64,000 bases of DNA. Origin: Topomyia yanbarensis. Taxonomy: Eukaryota > Arthropoda > Insecta > Diptera > Culicidae. Of the stretch, positions 23,382 through 35,741 are shown one piece after another (positions within the stretch are counted from its first letter, which is position 1; each line of letters starts with the position of its first letter). The position numbers were made by a program, and so were the translations under genes. Below the pieces are notes generated by a model that worked only from the letters and a program-made list of their open reading frames with translations, did not search any database and had not been told where the DNA came from. Location: the NCBI RefSeq assembly GCF_030247195.1, contig NC_080672.1, positions 186,819,701 through 186,883,700 on the forward strand, read 5' to 3'.

Positions 23382-24104
23382 TTAAGGGGGGGAGGTAAAG
23401 ATTTCAGCGTGAAAAAAAACACTTCTTCTGCGATTTTTTTTAGAATTTTGCATAAAGCAAATTTATCAAAACTTTTGTACATTGTAGTGTATCATTTCAA
23501 TAACATGCCGTAATTTATCTATGCAAAAATATCGACAAACGACTCTGTGACGAAGCTTTTTGTACAAAGTCTCTGGAAAAAAACATGATTGGCGGTGTTA
23601 CTTGCCATTCAAAAACTACTTAACCAATTTCTTACAAACTTTGCATACACATTCTAGGTTAAAAATACCTAACCCCTACGTTGAGTTTTTGAGATAATTT
23701 TTCATTTAAGGGGGTTTACTCATAAAATGACGGAATTTTTCGTGAAAAATAGTAATTGTTATTTAAAATGAGTAAAAAACCCCTCAATTATTTTTTTTTT
23801 CTCAAAATAACAACGTAGGGGTTAGGTATTTTTTTACCTAGAATGTGTATGCAAAGTTTGAAAGAAATCGATTAAGTAGTTTTGGAATGGCAGGTAATAC
23901 CGCAAATCATGTTTTTCCAGAGACTTTCTACAAAAAGCTTCATCACCGAGTTGTTTGTCGATATTTTTGCATGGAAAAATTACAGCATATTATTGAAATG
24001 ATATACTATAATGTACAAAAGTTCTGATCAATTCGCTTCACGCAAAGTTCTAAAAAATTCACAGAAAAAGTGTTTTTTTCACACTGAAACCCTTACCCCC
24101 TTAA
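23382..24104. repeat. 723-bp fold-back element, copy 1
   Basis: A near-complete palindrome starting TTAAGGGGGGGAGGTAAAG and ending CCCTTACCCCCTTAA. Arms of about 340 bp pair (AGTGTTTTTT, GTACATTGTAG, CCTAACCCCTACGTTG and their complements are visible). TTAA at both borders resembles the fold-backs at 1.3 and 3.9 kb, but the sequence is different. The tandem-duplication breakpoint lies only 27 bp beyond its end. Confidence 0.8.
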
Positions 24105-24130
24105 ACAACTTTCCTTAGTAAGATTGTGTA

Positions 24131-25987
24131 TTGTGTCGTTTCGCCAAATATCATTTTGCGCAAGCGAGTAATAATTATCGATCTTATAACCTTCTCTTGT
24201 ACAAACGCTACTCCATTCGAACACAAGCAAACCTGCGCAGTAATCCCCGACAGTTTTGGAAATTTGTGAACTCCAAGCGGAAGGAGAACGGCTTACCTAC
24301 TGATATGTTTTTGAAGGAGCAGACTGCCAATCTGGCTTCGGAGAAGTGTGGCCTATTCGCTACTCACTTTAAAAGCGCATTCAATGAAACAATTTCATCT
24401 GCAGATCAAATAGCGCACGCTTGTAGAGACACTCCATTAAATATTTCTCCTTTGAGAAGTTTCACTGTTACAGATCGGCAGGTTATTGCAGCAATCAACA
24501 AGCTAAAATATTCAGTCACTCCTGGTCTTGACGGCATACCTTCATGTGTTCGCAAGAAATGCGCGAATGTACTAATTTTACCGCTGACAACTCTATTCAA
24601 CAGTTCCTTCAGGCAGTGTCGTTATCCTTCCAGCTGGAAAAGATCAATTATGTTTCCTGTATTCAAAAAAGGAGATCGGCGAAATGTTGAAAATTACAGA
24701 GGAATTACATCGTTGTGTGCCTGCTCCAAAGTTTTTGAGATCATAATGAACGATGTGCTCTTTGCATCCTGCCAAAGCTACATTTCCCCTGATCAACACG
24801 GATTCATCCCAAAAAGATCTACTTCCACGAATCTCGCTCAATTCGTGTCATTCTGCTTACGTAATATGGACGCTGGTGCTCAGGTTGACACTGTATACAC
24901 CGACTTGAAATCAGCAATTGACAGAGTTGATCACGCAATACTTTTGGAACGGCTGAAGTTATTAGGAGTGTCTCTTGACCTGATCATTTGGCTCCATTCA
25001 TATCTGAGAGATCGAACACTTGTAGTAAAAATTGGATGTGTGTTCTCTGCCCCTTTTACGAACAACTCGGGTGTTCCCCAAGGAAGTAACTTGGGCCCAC
25101 TCTTATTCACACTCTTTATCAATGATCTAGCCACGGTATTACCTCCGGGTTGTCGTATATTCTTCGCTGATGACGTTAAATTATACATGATCGTCAAGTG
25201 CATCAGGGATTGCTTAGCTTTACAACAGCTCTTGGACACTTTCAATGACTGGTGCTCCTTAAACTCGCTTACAATTAGTATTCACAAATGCAGTGTAATA
25301 TCGTATCATCGCAAGCACAAGCCAATTTCGTACGACTACTGTATTGGAGATCAACATCTTGAGCGTGTACGACAAGTGTGTGACCTTGGAGTCACTTTGG
25401 ATTCTGCACTCACTTTCCGACCTCACTTCGACTATATCATTAACAAGGCAAACCGCCAGATGGGATTCATGTTTAAAATTTCGAATGAATTTAACGACCC
25501 TCTTTGTCTTCGCTCACTGTACTGCGCATTGGTACGGTCGATATTGGAATCTAACTCCATAATATGGTGTCCGTATCAAGCAACATGGATAGCGAGAATT
25601 GAAGCCATTCAAAGAAAATTCGTTCGTTATGCATTAAGACGCCTTCCGTGCCAGGACCCTATTAATCTTCCGCCGTACGAAGACCGCTGTAGATTATTAG
25701 GTCTACACACGCTTGAAACGAGAAGGAGAGTAGCCCAAGCTGTTTTCGTCGCTAAGATTCTTCTAGGTGAGTTAGATACGCCGGAATTATTAGGTCAACT
25801 CCACATCTATGCACCAGAACGTGTACTCCGTCAACGAAACTTTTTGCTGTTGGAACATAGGAACTCTCTATATGGTTGTCATGACCCGATTCGTTTCATG
25901 TCTGCCATATTCAACGATGTGTTTGCGGATTTCGATTTCAACGTGTCATCCACCACTTTCAAGAATCGGCTGCTAAGGAGTCTCTGA
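24131..25987 (+). CDS. LINE reverse transcriptase, copy 2
   Basis: 618-codon frame identical to copy 1 except for N-to-Y in the early ASNN(C/Y)RSYN stretch; the Y form looks ancestral, but I compared by eye only. All RT motifs are kept, including motif A (YTDLKSAIDRVDH), SGVPQGSNLGPLL and FADDVKLY. The frame opens at the duplication junction, so it has no natural start or upstream endonuclease. Confidence 0.88.
   Translation: MCRFAKYHFAQASNNYRSYNLLLYKRYSIRTQANLRSNPRQFWKFVNSKRKENGLPTDMFLKEQTANLASEKCGLFATHFKSAFNETISSADQIAHACRDTPLNISPLRSFTVTDRQVIAAINKLKYSVTPGLDGIPSCVRKKCANVLILPLTTLFNSSFRQCRYPSSWKRSIMFPVFKKGDRRNVENYRGITSLCACSKVFEIIMNDVLFASCQSYISPDQHGFIPKRSTSTNLAQFVSFCLRNMDAGAQVDTVYTDLKSAIDRVDHAILLERLKLLGVSLDLIIWLHSYLRDRTLVVKIGCVFSAPFTNNSGVPQGSNLGPLLFTLFINDLATVLPPGCRIFFADDVKLYMIVKCIRDCLALQQLLDTFNDWCSLNSLTISIHKCSVISYHRKHKPISYDYCIGDQHLERVRQVCDLGVTLDSALTFRPHFDYIINKANRQMGFMFKISNEFNDPLCLRSLYCALVRSILESNSIIWCPYQATWIARIEAIQRKFVRYALRRLPCQDPINLPPYEDRCRLLGLHTLETRRRVAQAVFVAKILLGELDTPELLGQLHIYAPERVLRQRNFLLLEHRNSLYGCHDPIRFMSAIFNDVFADFDFNVSSTTFKNRLLRSL
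24132..24133. other. Tandem duplication junction (filler TG)
   Basis: Copy 1 ends …AGATTGTGTAT and copy 2 begins TGTCGTTTCGCC…; the two bases TG between belong to neither source. No long homology is present, so the join looks like end joining rather than recombination between repeats. An alternative alignment uses a short TATTG shared with 6552-6557. Confidence 0.75.
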
Positions 25988-26289
25988 CTTGACAGTTATT
26001 TACCGACGACTTTTTAATCTGTAGTTTTATTTGCTGCTTTTCTTTTATATATGTTTTTTACTTTTACTTTACTTTTTGTATTAGCCTGTTTTGTTACATT
26101 TTTTTTCTTTTATTTTTATTGTTAAGTTATTATTGTTATTGTTAAGTTATGTATTGTGTATTCAATTGAAAAGATATGGGGTTTTTATGCCAATTTGAGA
26201 AGAGTTAATGTTTCACTCAAATTGGCTTTTCCCCATCCCCACATTCATTAAGACCAACCAGGTCAGATGATAAATAAAATAAAATAAAT
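24134..26289 (+). mobile_element. Jockey-like LINE, copy 2 (cut by duplication)
   Basis: Same RT, 3' UTR and AATAAA-type tail as copy 1. The endonuclease is absent because the duplication begins at the start of the RT region. This truncation is caused by the duplication, not by incomplete reverse transcription. Confidence 0.9.
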
Positions 26290-26865
26290 TTAAACAAAAA
26301 AATCAATTTTAACAAGATATGTATACCAAAAGTTACACTCCATGTCCCCTACAACAAAATATGAAAATCGGTGATTTTTTGGATATTTCGAGGCCCACTT
26401 GACGTGGTTTGACTCATCATCAATATCAAATATCAAATCAAATATCAAATAAAAACATTTCAATAGAAACTCATTCCAGAGTTCTGAAATCAATCATAAG
26501 TCTCAGATCTCCTATCATATTGAGTTCAGTTTTGAAGGGATGTACTGTAATATGGATTAAGGTTCATTTTTAATAGGGAGCGAAATTGGAATTGATTTAA
26601 TATGTATGAAACCTAGAACATTTGCTGAAAATGTTTTAATTTTGGGAATGCGTCGAGTTGAGACGAAAAACTAATATAATTAATAACGAGAATAACACTT
26701 TCCAAAAGTAGGGGAATTTATGAAAAATGGCATTTTCCATTCGACTCTAGCAGGTCCCGATCGACTTTTGTTAAGATTTGATTGTTGTTTTATAACCTAT
26801 GAATAGGTAAAATAAATGTTCGAAAACAGTATTTAAGGTCAAGATCATATCATTTTGAAACCGCC
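26290..26865. other. Unassigned spacer, copy 2
   Basis: Counterpart of 8725-9300. It ends in CCGCC at 26861-26865, the BEL target duplication. Confidence 0.6.
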
Positions 26866-27512
26866 TGATGGATTCCTGAGTCTTCGGCTTACCAGTGTCT
26901 TCGATAGCGATAGCGTGGACCAAACTCAGCATCCCAACATCGAATAAATATGTTTACCCGAAACAGTGGAATCCAACCGGCTTCACAGTTACGCCAGCAC
27001 ACGCCAGGACTTCTCCGATTGTAAATCACAAAACCTTAATACGCACCATAGTTTATTACACATCAACAATTATAATTTAGCTAATCCGAAAAAAGAACAT
27101 TTATTCTTAAAATAACACAATCGAACATTTATTGTAAACTACATATTTTAATCCTAATGATAATTTAATGCCCACGAGCGGGCCGCACGGTGTTACTTCG
27201 GCGCGATTTAGCTGGACACTAACTCACAGCATCGCAAGATCGATCTTTATCAGTCCGTTCGAGATCGAAGCGGCAGCATGTGGTAGTGTAATCAGCAGAA
27301 TTCTCCATCCCTTGCTAATCCCTTGGAGAGTCCGACAGATTATTGATGACATCACCGCTTCTCATCACTGGTACGTTCTGTATCAAGGGCACCGGACGAT
27401 CGATGCCGTATTGTTTTGACTGTCTAGACGGGTAAGGCGATCCTACAGCAGAACAATGCACTGTTTTTAAACTGTCTGCACCAGGGATGTAGTTGAAGGC
27501 AGGTCGCAGACA
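26866..27512 (-). repeat. BEL 3' LTR, copy 2
   Basis: 647 bp, counterpart of 9301-9947, bounded by TG and CA. Confidence 0.93.
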
Positions 27513-27526
27513 TCCTCACCCACCCT
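27513..27526 (-). other. Polypurine tract, BEL copy 2
   Basis: AGGGTGGGTGAGGA on the minus strand, directly against the 3' LTR. Confidence 0.72.
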
Positions 27527-27591
27527 GAAATATTCGTTATTTCTGATATAAAGAAAAGAAACTCCTCTCGACTAGGATGGGATAGGCAAGG

Positions 27592-28779
27592 CTACTGCTG
27601 CTGGCGGCTACTAGGTTGTTCGTTGAATTCTGGTGTAGGCAGCAAACGCAGCTTCTCAACCGGACGCTTCAATGTTCCAGTAGCGGTCTTAAGAGTGACC
27701 ACTCTAACAATACCGTCTGGTCCTGGATGTAACTCCTGTATTCTACCCATTTTCCAGCGAGTTGGAGGTAGGTTTTCTTCGAAAATGACGACAAGCTTAC
27801 CGATTTCAATTTCTATTGGCGGTCGCCAGCGCTTCGTTCGACCCTGCAACTGACACAAGTACTCCCTCTGCCATCTTCTCCAAAAATCCTGGAGCATCCT
27901 TTGCATACGTTGCCAATAGTTTAAACGGTTTATGGGAACTGCTTGCAACTGTTGTTCTGGAAGTGACTGCAATGACGATCCAACCAAGAAATGCGCAGGA
28001 GTTAACGGTTCAAGATCGTTCGGGTCGTCTGATGTAGGTGTAAGTGGTCGAGAATTTAAACAGCCTTCCACTTGCACAAGAAGCGTGTTCATATCTTCGG
28101 GCGACACGACGCTGTCCCCAATCACGCGCAAGAGGTGATGTTTGGCCGATCTCACAGCCGCCTCCCACAAGCCTCCGAAATGAGGTGCACTCGGAGGACT
28201 AAAATGCCAGCGAATGCCCTCTTCTGCACACTTATTGGATACCTTCTCCTGATGCTGTTTATCCCGGAACAAACGTAGTACTTCTACCAGTTTGTTCCGA
28301 ACTCCAACGAAGTTAGTACCGTTGTCGGAATAAATATCGGTTGGCCTTCTTCGACGGACAACGAACCGACGCAAAGCCTGCAAGAATCGATCCGTAGATA
28401 AATCCCCGACAAGCTCCAGATGAATCGCCTTCGTGCAAAGGCACACGAAAATTGCCGCGTACGCTTTTACTGCTGCGCGTCGTGGTACAGGGCGTACATA
28501 GATTGGTCCGAAATAGTCCACTCCCGACCTTGAGAAAGGACGAGAAATAGTCACTCGCGCTGCTGGCAGGTCTCCCATAAATTGCTGCAACGGAGTGGGC
28601 TTTGATCGGAAGCATTTTTGACAACGATGAACGGTTTCCCTGGCTACATTGCGTCCTCCTAACGGCCAGTAGCGAAGTCTGACCACACTCAGCAACAATT
28701 GGGTCATTAAGCTATATATAGTTTTCCGTTCCATTCGATAAATTTTAGGTCCAATATACATAATATAACATGATTTCAA
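27592..28779 (-). pseudogene. BEL integrase, copy 2
   Basis: Protein identical to the copy-1 integrase: D88, D152 and E206 present, zinc-binding histidines missing, first ~26 residues foreign. No new lesion. Confidence 0.88.
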
Positions 28780-28980
28780 AAAAAATTTCGTTGTAATACG
28801 TAAAAACGATTGTTTTGTTTTTTAAAATAAATCTAATGTAAACTTGGCAACCATACATAGGAAAACAGCGGTTGTTTACATCTGGCCTATCAGGACAACA
28901 CCCAAAATGAAAAAAAACTATATGCAATGTATGGTGTTTATGTCAAATAAAAATAACCCTGTGGAAAAACCGAGAAAAAA
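28710..28980. other. Foreign AT-rich segment in pol, BEL copy 2
   Basis: Counterpart of 11145-11415; I see no difference between the copies. Confidence 0.6.
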
Positions 28981-31777
28981 CATTAGCATCTTCTGCTTCA
29001 TTTGAATGAATCAACCGCCAGCCAACTTTTATAAGCTCTTCCTTTGCTGACACAAATGAATTGAACCATCGCAGAGGAGATTTCCTTGGAACCATATCCC
29101 CTTTTAACAGTGCCTTTCGTTCATCAGGAAAGACTTCTCGTTGCACCCATCTTATAAGTAAACATTCGGCTGCTTTCAGCTCTGCTGTCGTGATCCATCC
29201 TGATCGTCGATCCTTCTTCGGGGTACGAAGTAACGAAATGAATCGGAGCCATATTGCTGTACGGTGAATTAAATTGGAGTATGTAGCGAATTTGGATAAA
29301 TACCATTCATTGAATTCCGCCACAACCGAGGCCGTATTAGCAACAACTGTGCGTCTCCTCTCGTCCTCAATCTCCTCACTCGACGATCTATCGAAACTAT
29401 TCGGCCATTCCTCATGGTCGTGCGTTAACCAGCTTGGGCCATCCCACCAGAAATTATTGTGAATTATTTCTTCTGGAGAGATTCCCCTCGAGATAAGATC
29501 GGCTGGATTATGAATTCCTGGAACATGCCTCCATTCTTGCCCCTCTGTTATAGTTTGGATTGTTGCCACTCTATTAGCGACGAATATAGTCCATGTGGCC
29601 GGACAAGCTTGCAACCATCGAAGCACACACGTTGAATCTGTGCAAAAATATGCACGTGCGATCGAGCGAGTTGCCTGTTGCACCTTTTGGAATAGTTGAG
29701 CGGCTAAGACCGCTCCGCAAAGCTCCAACCTCGGGATCGTCATACATTTAACCGGAGCCACCTTTGACTTCGATGTAAGCAATTGAACCTTCACCCTTCC
29801 TGCTGTATCGATGCTTCGAACATATAGGCACGCACCGTAGGCCTTCAGTGACGCGTCTGAGAAGCAATGGAATTCCATCACGACTGCCCTGGGGATGATT
29901 ACACAGCGATCCACATGTATTTGATTAAGTTGATGTAGCTGCTGATGGTACTTCCGCCACGTCTCACCCACCATCGAAGGTAACGGCTGGTCCCAGCCAA
30001 ATCTCTGATCGTGTTCGTCACGCAGCATCCAAGATTGCTGCATGAAAAGCTTGGCCATTGTAATGGTTGCACCTACCAGACCCAGAGGATCAAACAGAGT
30101 CGCAATGATCGACAAAAGTTGCCTCCTGGTAATAAGCAGATTATCGTCAATGGAAGGTATGCTGAATTGAAATTTGAAGACGTCTGTTCTAGGCTGCCAC
30201 ACTAATCCTAGTGTCTTAATCGATGGGTCTGGATCTAATTCGATTTCTGAGCCACGGATCGCCAGATTTACTTCAGGAATACCACGTAAAACCTCGACAC
30301 AATTGGATGCCCACTTCCTGAGCTGGAATCCCCCACTAGCCATCAACTTGTCCATCTGTATCCTCATCGTAAGTGCCTCCGCTGCATCATCAGAACCCGT
30401 GAGTACATCATCCATGTATGTGTCTTCCGTAATTGCCTTGGCAGCGAGCGGATATCGTTGCTCCTCATCCATCGCTAGCTGTTCCAGTGTCCTTGTGGCC
30501 AAAAATGGAGCAGGCTTGGTTCCGTAAGTAACGGTGTTCAGCTCATAGGTACCTGCTTCATCCCTTGGTGATGAGCGCCATAGAATCGATTGACGATGTC
30601 GTTCGTCGGAGTTCACATTAATTTGACGAATCATTTTTTCCACATCAGCAACCAGCATTATCTGTCTTGTTCGGCAAGGGAGAATAATCGACCTCAAGTC
30701 CTCTTGTATTACTGGCCCTACCAGCAATGCATCGTTCAACGACACTCCTGAGGCCGTTTTGCAGGAGGCGTCGAATACTACCCTAACCTTAGTGGTGGTA
30801 CTTGCCTCTTTAACCACCGGATGATGTGGTAAATAACATCGTTTATCCGTATTGCGAATGGTAGTATCGACTCTCTGCATATGACCCAATCGCACATATT
30901 CGCTCATGAAGGCCTTGTACTGCTCCCGTAATGCAGCATCCCTTTCCAATCTACGCTCCGTACCTTGGAGACATCGGAATGCGATCCCCCTAGAATCGCC
31001 CAATTGTTTTAGTTTGTCCTCATCCTTTGGCAATGATACAGTGTAGCGGCCGCTTTCCCCACCCAGAATCGAACGCACAAACAGCTCTTCACAGCGTGCT
31101 TCTTCCGGTGAATTGTTCCTGGTTGATCCCATATCTTCGCAGGTCCAAAATCGAGCCATCAGCTCTTCCAAGCCTTCCGTAGTAGAAACATTGCAGCTAA
31201 TATTCAATGTCTTATCGGGCACAGATGAACCGCCACACACAACCCATCCAAATACGGATTCATTTAATGAGGGTAATCGTTCTCCCAAAAGAATCTTGCG
31301 TCCGGTTTGGAAAAACTCGAAGAATGACTCGATTCCTAGTACGATGTCAATACTCTGAGAAACACCGAAAGCAGGATCTGCTAACTCAACATCTCGTGGA
31401 ATCGGCCAACCGATTGTGTCGATGTTAACCGTTGGTAAATTTACCGTCACCTTCGGAAGCACCAAAAAACTCATCGCCCGAGAGAAATCAGTGAATCGTG
31501 ACAACACTGTGGCCTGTATACGCTGCTTTACCTTGCTAGTCCGTTGACCAATCCCTAATATCGAGATGTCCACCTTATCTCGATCCACCTTCAGACGTTG
31601 ACTCAATCGCTGCGAAATGAAATTGCTCTCCGAACCTGAGTCGAGTAGAGCCCGTGCTGGGTACTGAGTGCCACCATCATCCTCAATGATGACCACCGCT
31701 GTAGCCAACAAAACCTGCGACGAGTGTCGATGTACTGATCCAACTAACGAAACTTCTGTGGCTGCCATGTTAGCCAC
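28943..31777 (-). pseudogene. BEL protease, reverse transcriptase and RNase H, copy 2
   Basis: 944-codon frame identical to copy 1 at the protein level, with DSG protease, YMDD polymerase and SDAS RNase H motifs at the same positions. It has the same frame offset from gag and the same upstream TGA. Confidence 0.9.
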
Positions 31778-33096
31778 TTGCGAGGAGGAGGAGGGTGTAG
31801 CGTTAGAGCTACTTGAATTGTCTTGTGAAACGGAAGCATTGGAACCTTGACTACCAGCTGCATCCTTGGGCTTCTCATTCCTCCCAGCTCAGAAGCAAAC
31901 CAATGTATGGTGACGTCCTTTACAATGGCGACAAGAATATTTTGATTGGCAATCCTTCGCATGATGCCCTTGGCGGAAACAGTTGCGACAGAGTGAGTTG
32001 AAACCGGCATTTCTTGGAATTTACCGCACCGATATAGTAGATGGCTACTCTTGCACGCTACGCAGTTACTGTGGTTTGCTTGAACCGTGTTGAAACTATT
32101 TTTTACTGCAAAGGGTTTCGGCTTCAACGGAGGTTGTGATTGCTGGACACCCCTAGAGTCCACGGCCCTTGAAGGTAACGCCTCCAAAGTTTGAATCCTC
32201 CGATGAAGAAAATCCGTCAAATCATTTAGCGAATCTTGATCCTTATTCGATGAGAGCTCCTCCCAGCCTCTTCGCGTGATCGGGTCGAGACGTGCAGAAA
32301 GTAAATTTACCAATAGAAGATCCTTATAATCATGCGGCTGCACAATTTGATCCAGTGTTTGAACTACCCTTTGGAAGCCTTCCAATAGGGAGTGGAGATC
32401 AGCAACGGATTCCCTTGTTAGTGCTGGTAGTTTGAAGAGTGATTGGACCTGACTCTTCTTCAACTGTTTACTGTTATTATAGCGTTTTAACAGCATTTCC
32501 CAAGCCACTTGGTAATTAGCCCGAGTGATTTGTAGCGGTTCGATCAAGCTTTTAGGTTCACCCTGAAGGCATCCTTTTAGGTAGTGAAATTTCTCCACCT
32601 CTGGTAAATCCGCCTTCCAGTGTATAAGTGAGGTGAAGAGATCCCGGAATCCTAGCCATTCGTCAATGTCGCCGTTGAACGTCTGCAGCTTTATTTGAGG
32701 CAGCCGCACATGGTCCATTGTGCTATGCACCGACGTATCACCGACCCGTATCGATTGTTCCATGGCTGGTGCCTCTTGTCTTTCTTTGGCCATATCCACA
32801 AGAAACGATTTTGCCCTGTAGTATCGATCGCTGAAGTCCAACCTTTCATCCTCGTAGTCATCACCCTTTGCTGCATAGTCGTCGTGAGATTTCAACTCTA
32901 TAAGGGTGTCGCTGAATTTTTCCCACAGTTCGTCGAGTTTTTCCAGTCGCACTTCAATCTGGGTAGTAGTTGAATTTTCCTTGAAGTCTTCCACGAAACG
33001 ATAAATATCGTCAAAGGAAGATTGGACATCCTTCAGCTTGGTAACGAGCAACCTCAACGATGGAGACTTCTTCGTGCTGGATGCGGCAGGAGGCAT
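31744..33096 (-). pseudogene. BEL gag, copy 2
   Basis: 450-codon frame identical to copy 1, including the frameshift that removes the second zinc-binding block from this frame. Confidence 0.88.
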
Positions 33097-34344
33097 GGTG
33101 CTTATTTCACTCAGGGAACCGGTAAATGAGAGGTGATTTCAGTGCAATACCCTGTGAACGGCCCTAGCTTCGCTAGGCATATACTATCTGCAGCACTAAC
33201 CTTACAGGAACTATAGATGCGCCCCAGAGCGTTGAAACGCCAAACTACAAGCAATGGAATAACGTCACACTAACTCCATGCAGATGTAACACTTGATGCA
33301 CGATGTATAACCAGCCAATATGCGAGGGCAGAGGAGAGGAAGCGAGTATGTAGTATCAAAAGAATGCCAGCAACGGCTGGACATATACTGTGGTCACTCA
33401 CCACGAAAAACAATAGAAGATTCGAAGTTCCAAAATATTCCGATGAAAGATGGCAACCAATTTTTGTGAATGCACAACCGTGCTGCAGTTATGCTCAGGG
33501 ATCAGTATGGTACAGTCAAAAGGACGAAAATTCAATCACCAAATGTGTATTTATCTGATGCCTAAACAACGGTGGGCATATACTGTGCATTTACTAACCT
33601 GGAGAAAATATGCTGGGGCTCCCAGGTCTTAGCATGCATAAACGTCTTCAGGATACCGATGAAACCAGCAACAATACTCTCAGCATATGTCGACGAACCG
33701 ATATGGGACACGCGCCCATCAAACTCCAGATGTAGTAATAAAGTTGTAATCCACATGCAGCCTTCCTTCCGTTGTTGCAGACCGGAGCATCCTCCGTGTT
33801 GAGATTAGATTGCAGTGGTCCAGATATCGAAAGATGGCATTAGTTTTGTAACAAGAAAGCTTCGACCGGACATACACCTGAACATGTAATATTTACCTGG
33901 AAGAACAGGTTGATTCTCCTGTTCAGGGTCCAATCAGCGTAGAAAATCCAATCGAGTATCCGAAATCCACCGCAACGAAGGAGTTTTCACTAGCAGCTAC
34001 CGTCCGTCACTGCCTTTCAAATTTTAGTGTCCACCGACGTCAAATTGCAGCAGCACTATGATGTGTTGTTCCTCCAAAATTGATCATGCACTATCTCCAT
34101 CCAGTAGACGCCAAGCCGTAAAAGGACGCCAAGCCACAAAATGACGCCAAGCGCGCGGTGTAATTGAAGTCCAATTGTCCGAAGGTACAATGTCCGTAAT
34201 AATGGGCGCTATTTAATTGTTCGGCATGTCGATGGCTCCATATACCCGGATACAATAGCGGTACGAGTTGAATAGGATAAAAGTATCCAAGCGTCAAATG
34301 CCCCTAGCATCGACGGCGTCCTTCCAAGATCCGACCGAATTGGA
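33097..34344 (-). other. BEL 5' leader, copy 2
   Basis: Counterpart of 15532-16779, with the same 18-bp-period GACGCCAAGC triplication near 34107-34153. Confidence 0.58.
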
Positions 34345-34361
34345 TCCGGTTCGAAGGACCA
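34345..34361 (-). other. tRNA-Tyr-type primer binding site, BEL copy 2
   Basis: TGGTCCTTCGAACCGGA on the minus strand, three bases from the 5' LTR. Confidence 0.75.
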
Positions 34362-34364
34362 GAA

Positions 34365-35003
34365 TGATGGATTCCTGAGTCTTCGGCTTACCAGTGTCTT
34401 CGATAGCGATAGCGTGGACCAAACTCAGCATCCCAACATCGAATAAATATGTTTCCCCGAAACAGTGGAATCCAACCGGCTTCACAGTTACGCCAGCACA
34501 CGCCAGGACTTCTTCGATTGTAAATCACAAAACCTTAATATGCACCATAGTTTATTACACATCAACAATTAAAATTTAGCTTATCCGAAAAAAGAACATT
34601 TATTCTTAAAATAACACAATCGAACATTTATTGTAAACTACATCCTAATGATAATGTAATGCCCACGAGCGGGCCGCACGGTGGTACTTCGGCGCGATTT
34701 AGCTGGACACTAACTCACAGCATCGCAAGATCGATCTTTATCAGTCCGTTCGGGATCGAAGCGGCAGCATGTGGTAGTGTAATCAGCAGAATTCTCCTTC
34801 CCTTGCTAATCCCTCGGAGAGTCCGACAGATTATTGATGACATCACCGCTTCTCATCACTGGTACGTTCTGTATCAAGGGCACCGGACGATCGATGCCGT
34901 ATTGTTTTGACTGTCTAGACGGGTAAGGCGATCCTACAGCAGAACAATGCACTGTTTTAAAACTGTCTGCACCAGGGATGTAGTTAAAGGCAGGTCGCAG
35001 ACA
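34365..35003 (-). repeat. BEL 5' LTR, copy 2
   Basis: 639 bp, counterpart of 16800-17438. At about 34531 it has C (AAAACCTTA), like the 3' LTRs, where copy 1 has T. Confidence 0.93.
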
Positions 35004-35741
35004 CCGCCAATTTCGCAGGTTTAGTATCTTCAATTAATTTCACAAACGTTAAACAGCACATCATCTGATAAAATAATTTTGACGTTATATCCTCCAAGAA
35101 GTATTTATGGAAAATTTACTCTTCAAACAAATTTAGTCCCACACCTATAGCGGTAAGCTTGAATCTAGTTGGTACCGCCACACGGTACTATCTTTGATTT
35201 TAGGCCTGAGTTTAGTCCGGCCTAAGACGTTAGTACCTGTCATTGCAGAAATGGCTGCATCCTGAAGCCAAATGAAAACAGCGTAAAAGGCCGCCATGTT
35301 CCTCTTGCATACATCTCAATAATTTGAATCAACTTTTCGAACTTTATGTGCAATATTATGGCCCATGTTGCACACAAACCATATGAGGGCAAGTAAGCAA
35401 GTTTTATCCCGTACGAAAAACAGGTGTAATCGAATTTTAAATGCATTTTTTCCAATATTCTTTATCGTCCTATATCTAGAAGGTGCTACACGCTCATTTC
35501 AAAACGCCACATCGAAGAGTTATATTGCAGGTTAGCAGAAGTCGAATCAAACTGACGGACGAAATTTTATAATTGGATTCAGAGATGAAAATTGTTTTCG
35601 TTCGTTAGTTTACCTATGGCTATCAAAATGAGTGAAGTTTAATTTGCTCGCAATTTTTTAGTTATTTTTACATTAGGAAAAAATATATAATCACAATTTG
35701 TTCTCTTTTCTAGTTGTATCTTCTCACAAAGAACACCATAA

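Larger units (their letters stand above)
6568..24131. repeat. Tandem duplication, copy 1 (17.56 kb)
   Basis: This direct repeat starts inside the LINE RT (TGTCGTTTCGCC...) and ends at ...AGATTGTGTAT. It is followed after two filler bases by copy 2. It carries the LINE 3' portion, the whole BEL element and 6.7 kb of DNA-transposon-like sequence. By eye I noticed only about seven substitutions and two homopolymer length changes against copy 2, apart from one insertion. Confidence 0.95.
26866..35003 (-). mobile_element. BEL/Pao LTR retrotransposon, copy 2
   Basis: 8138 bp, the same length as copy 1, in the same target site with the same CCGCC duplication at 35004-35008. It carries the same frameshift, stop and foreign segment. 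It therefore arose by DNA duplication, not by a second retrotransposition. Confidence 0.95.
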
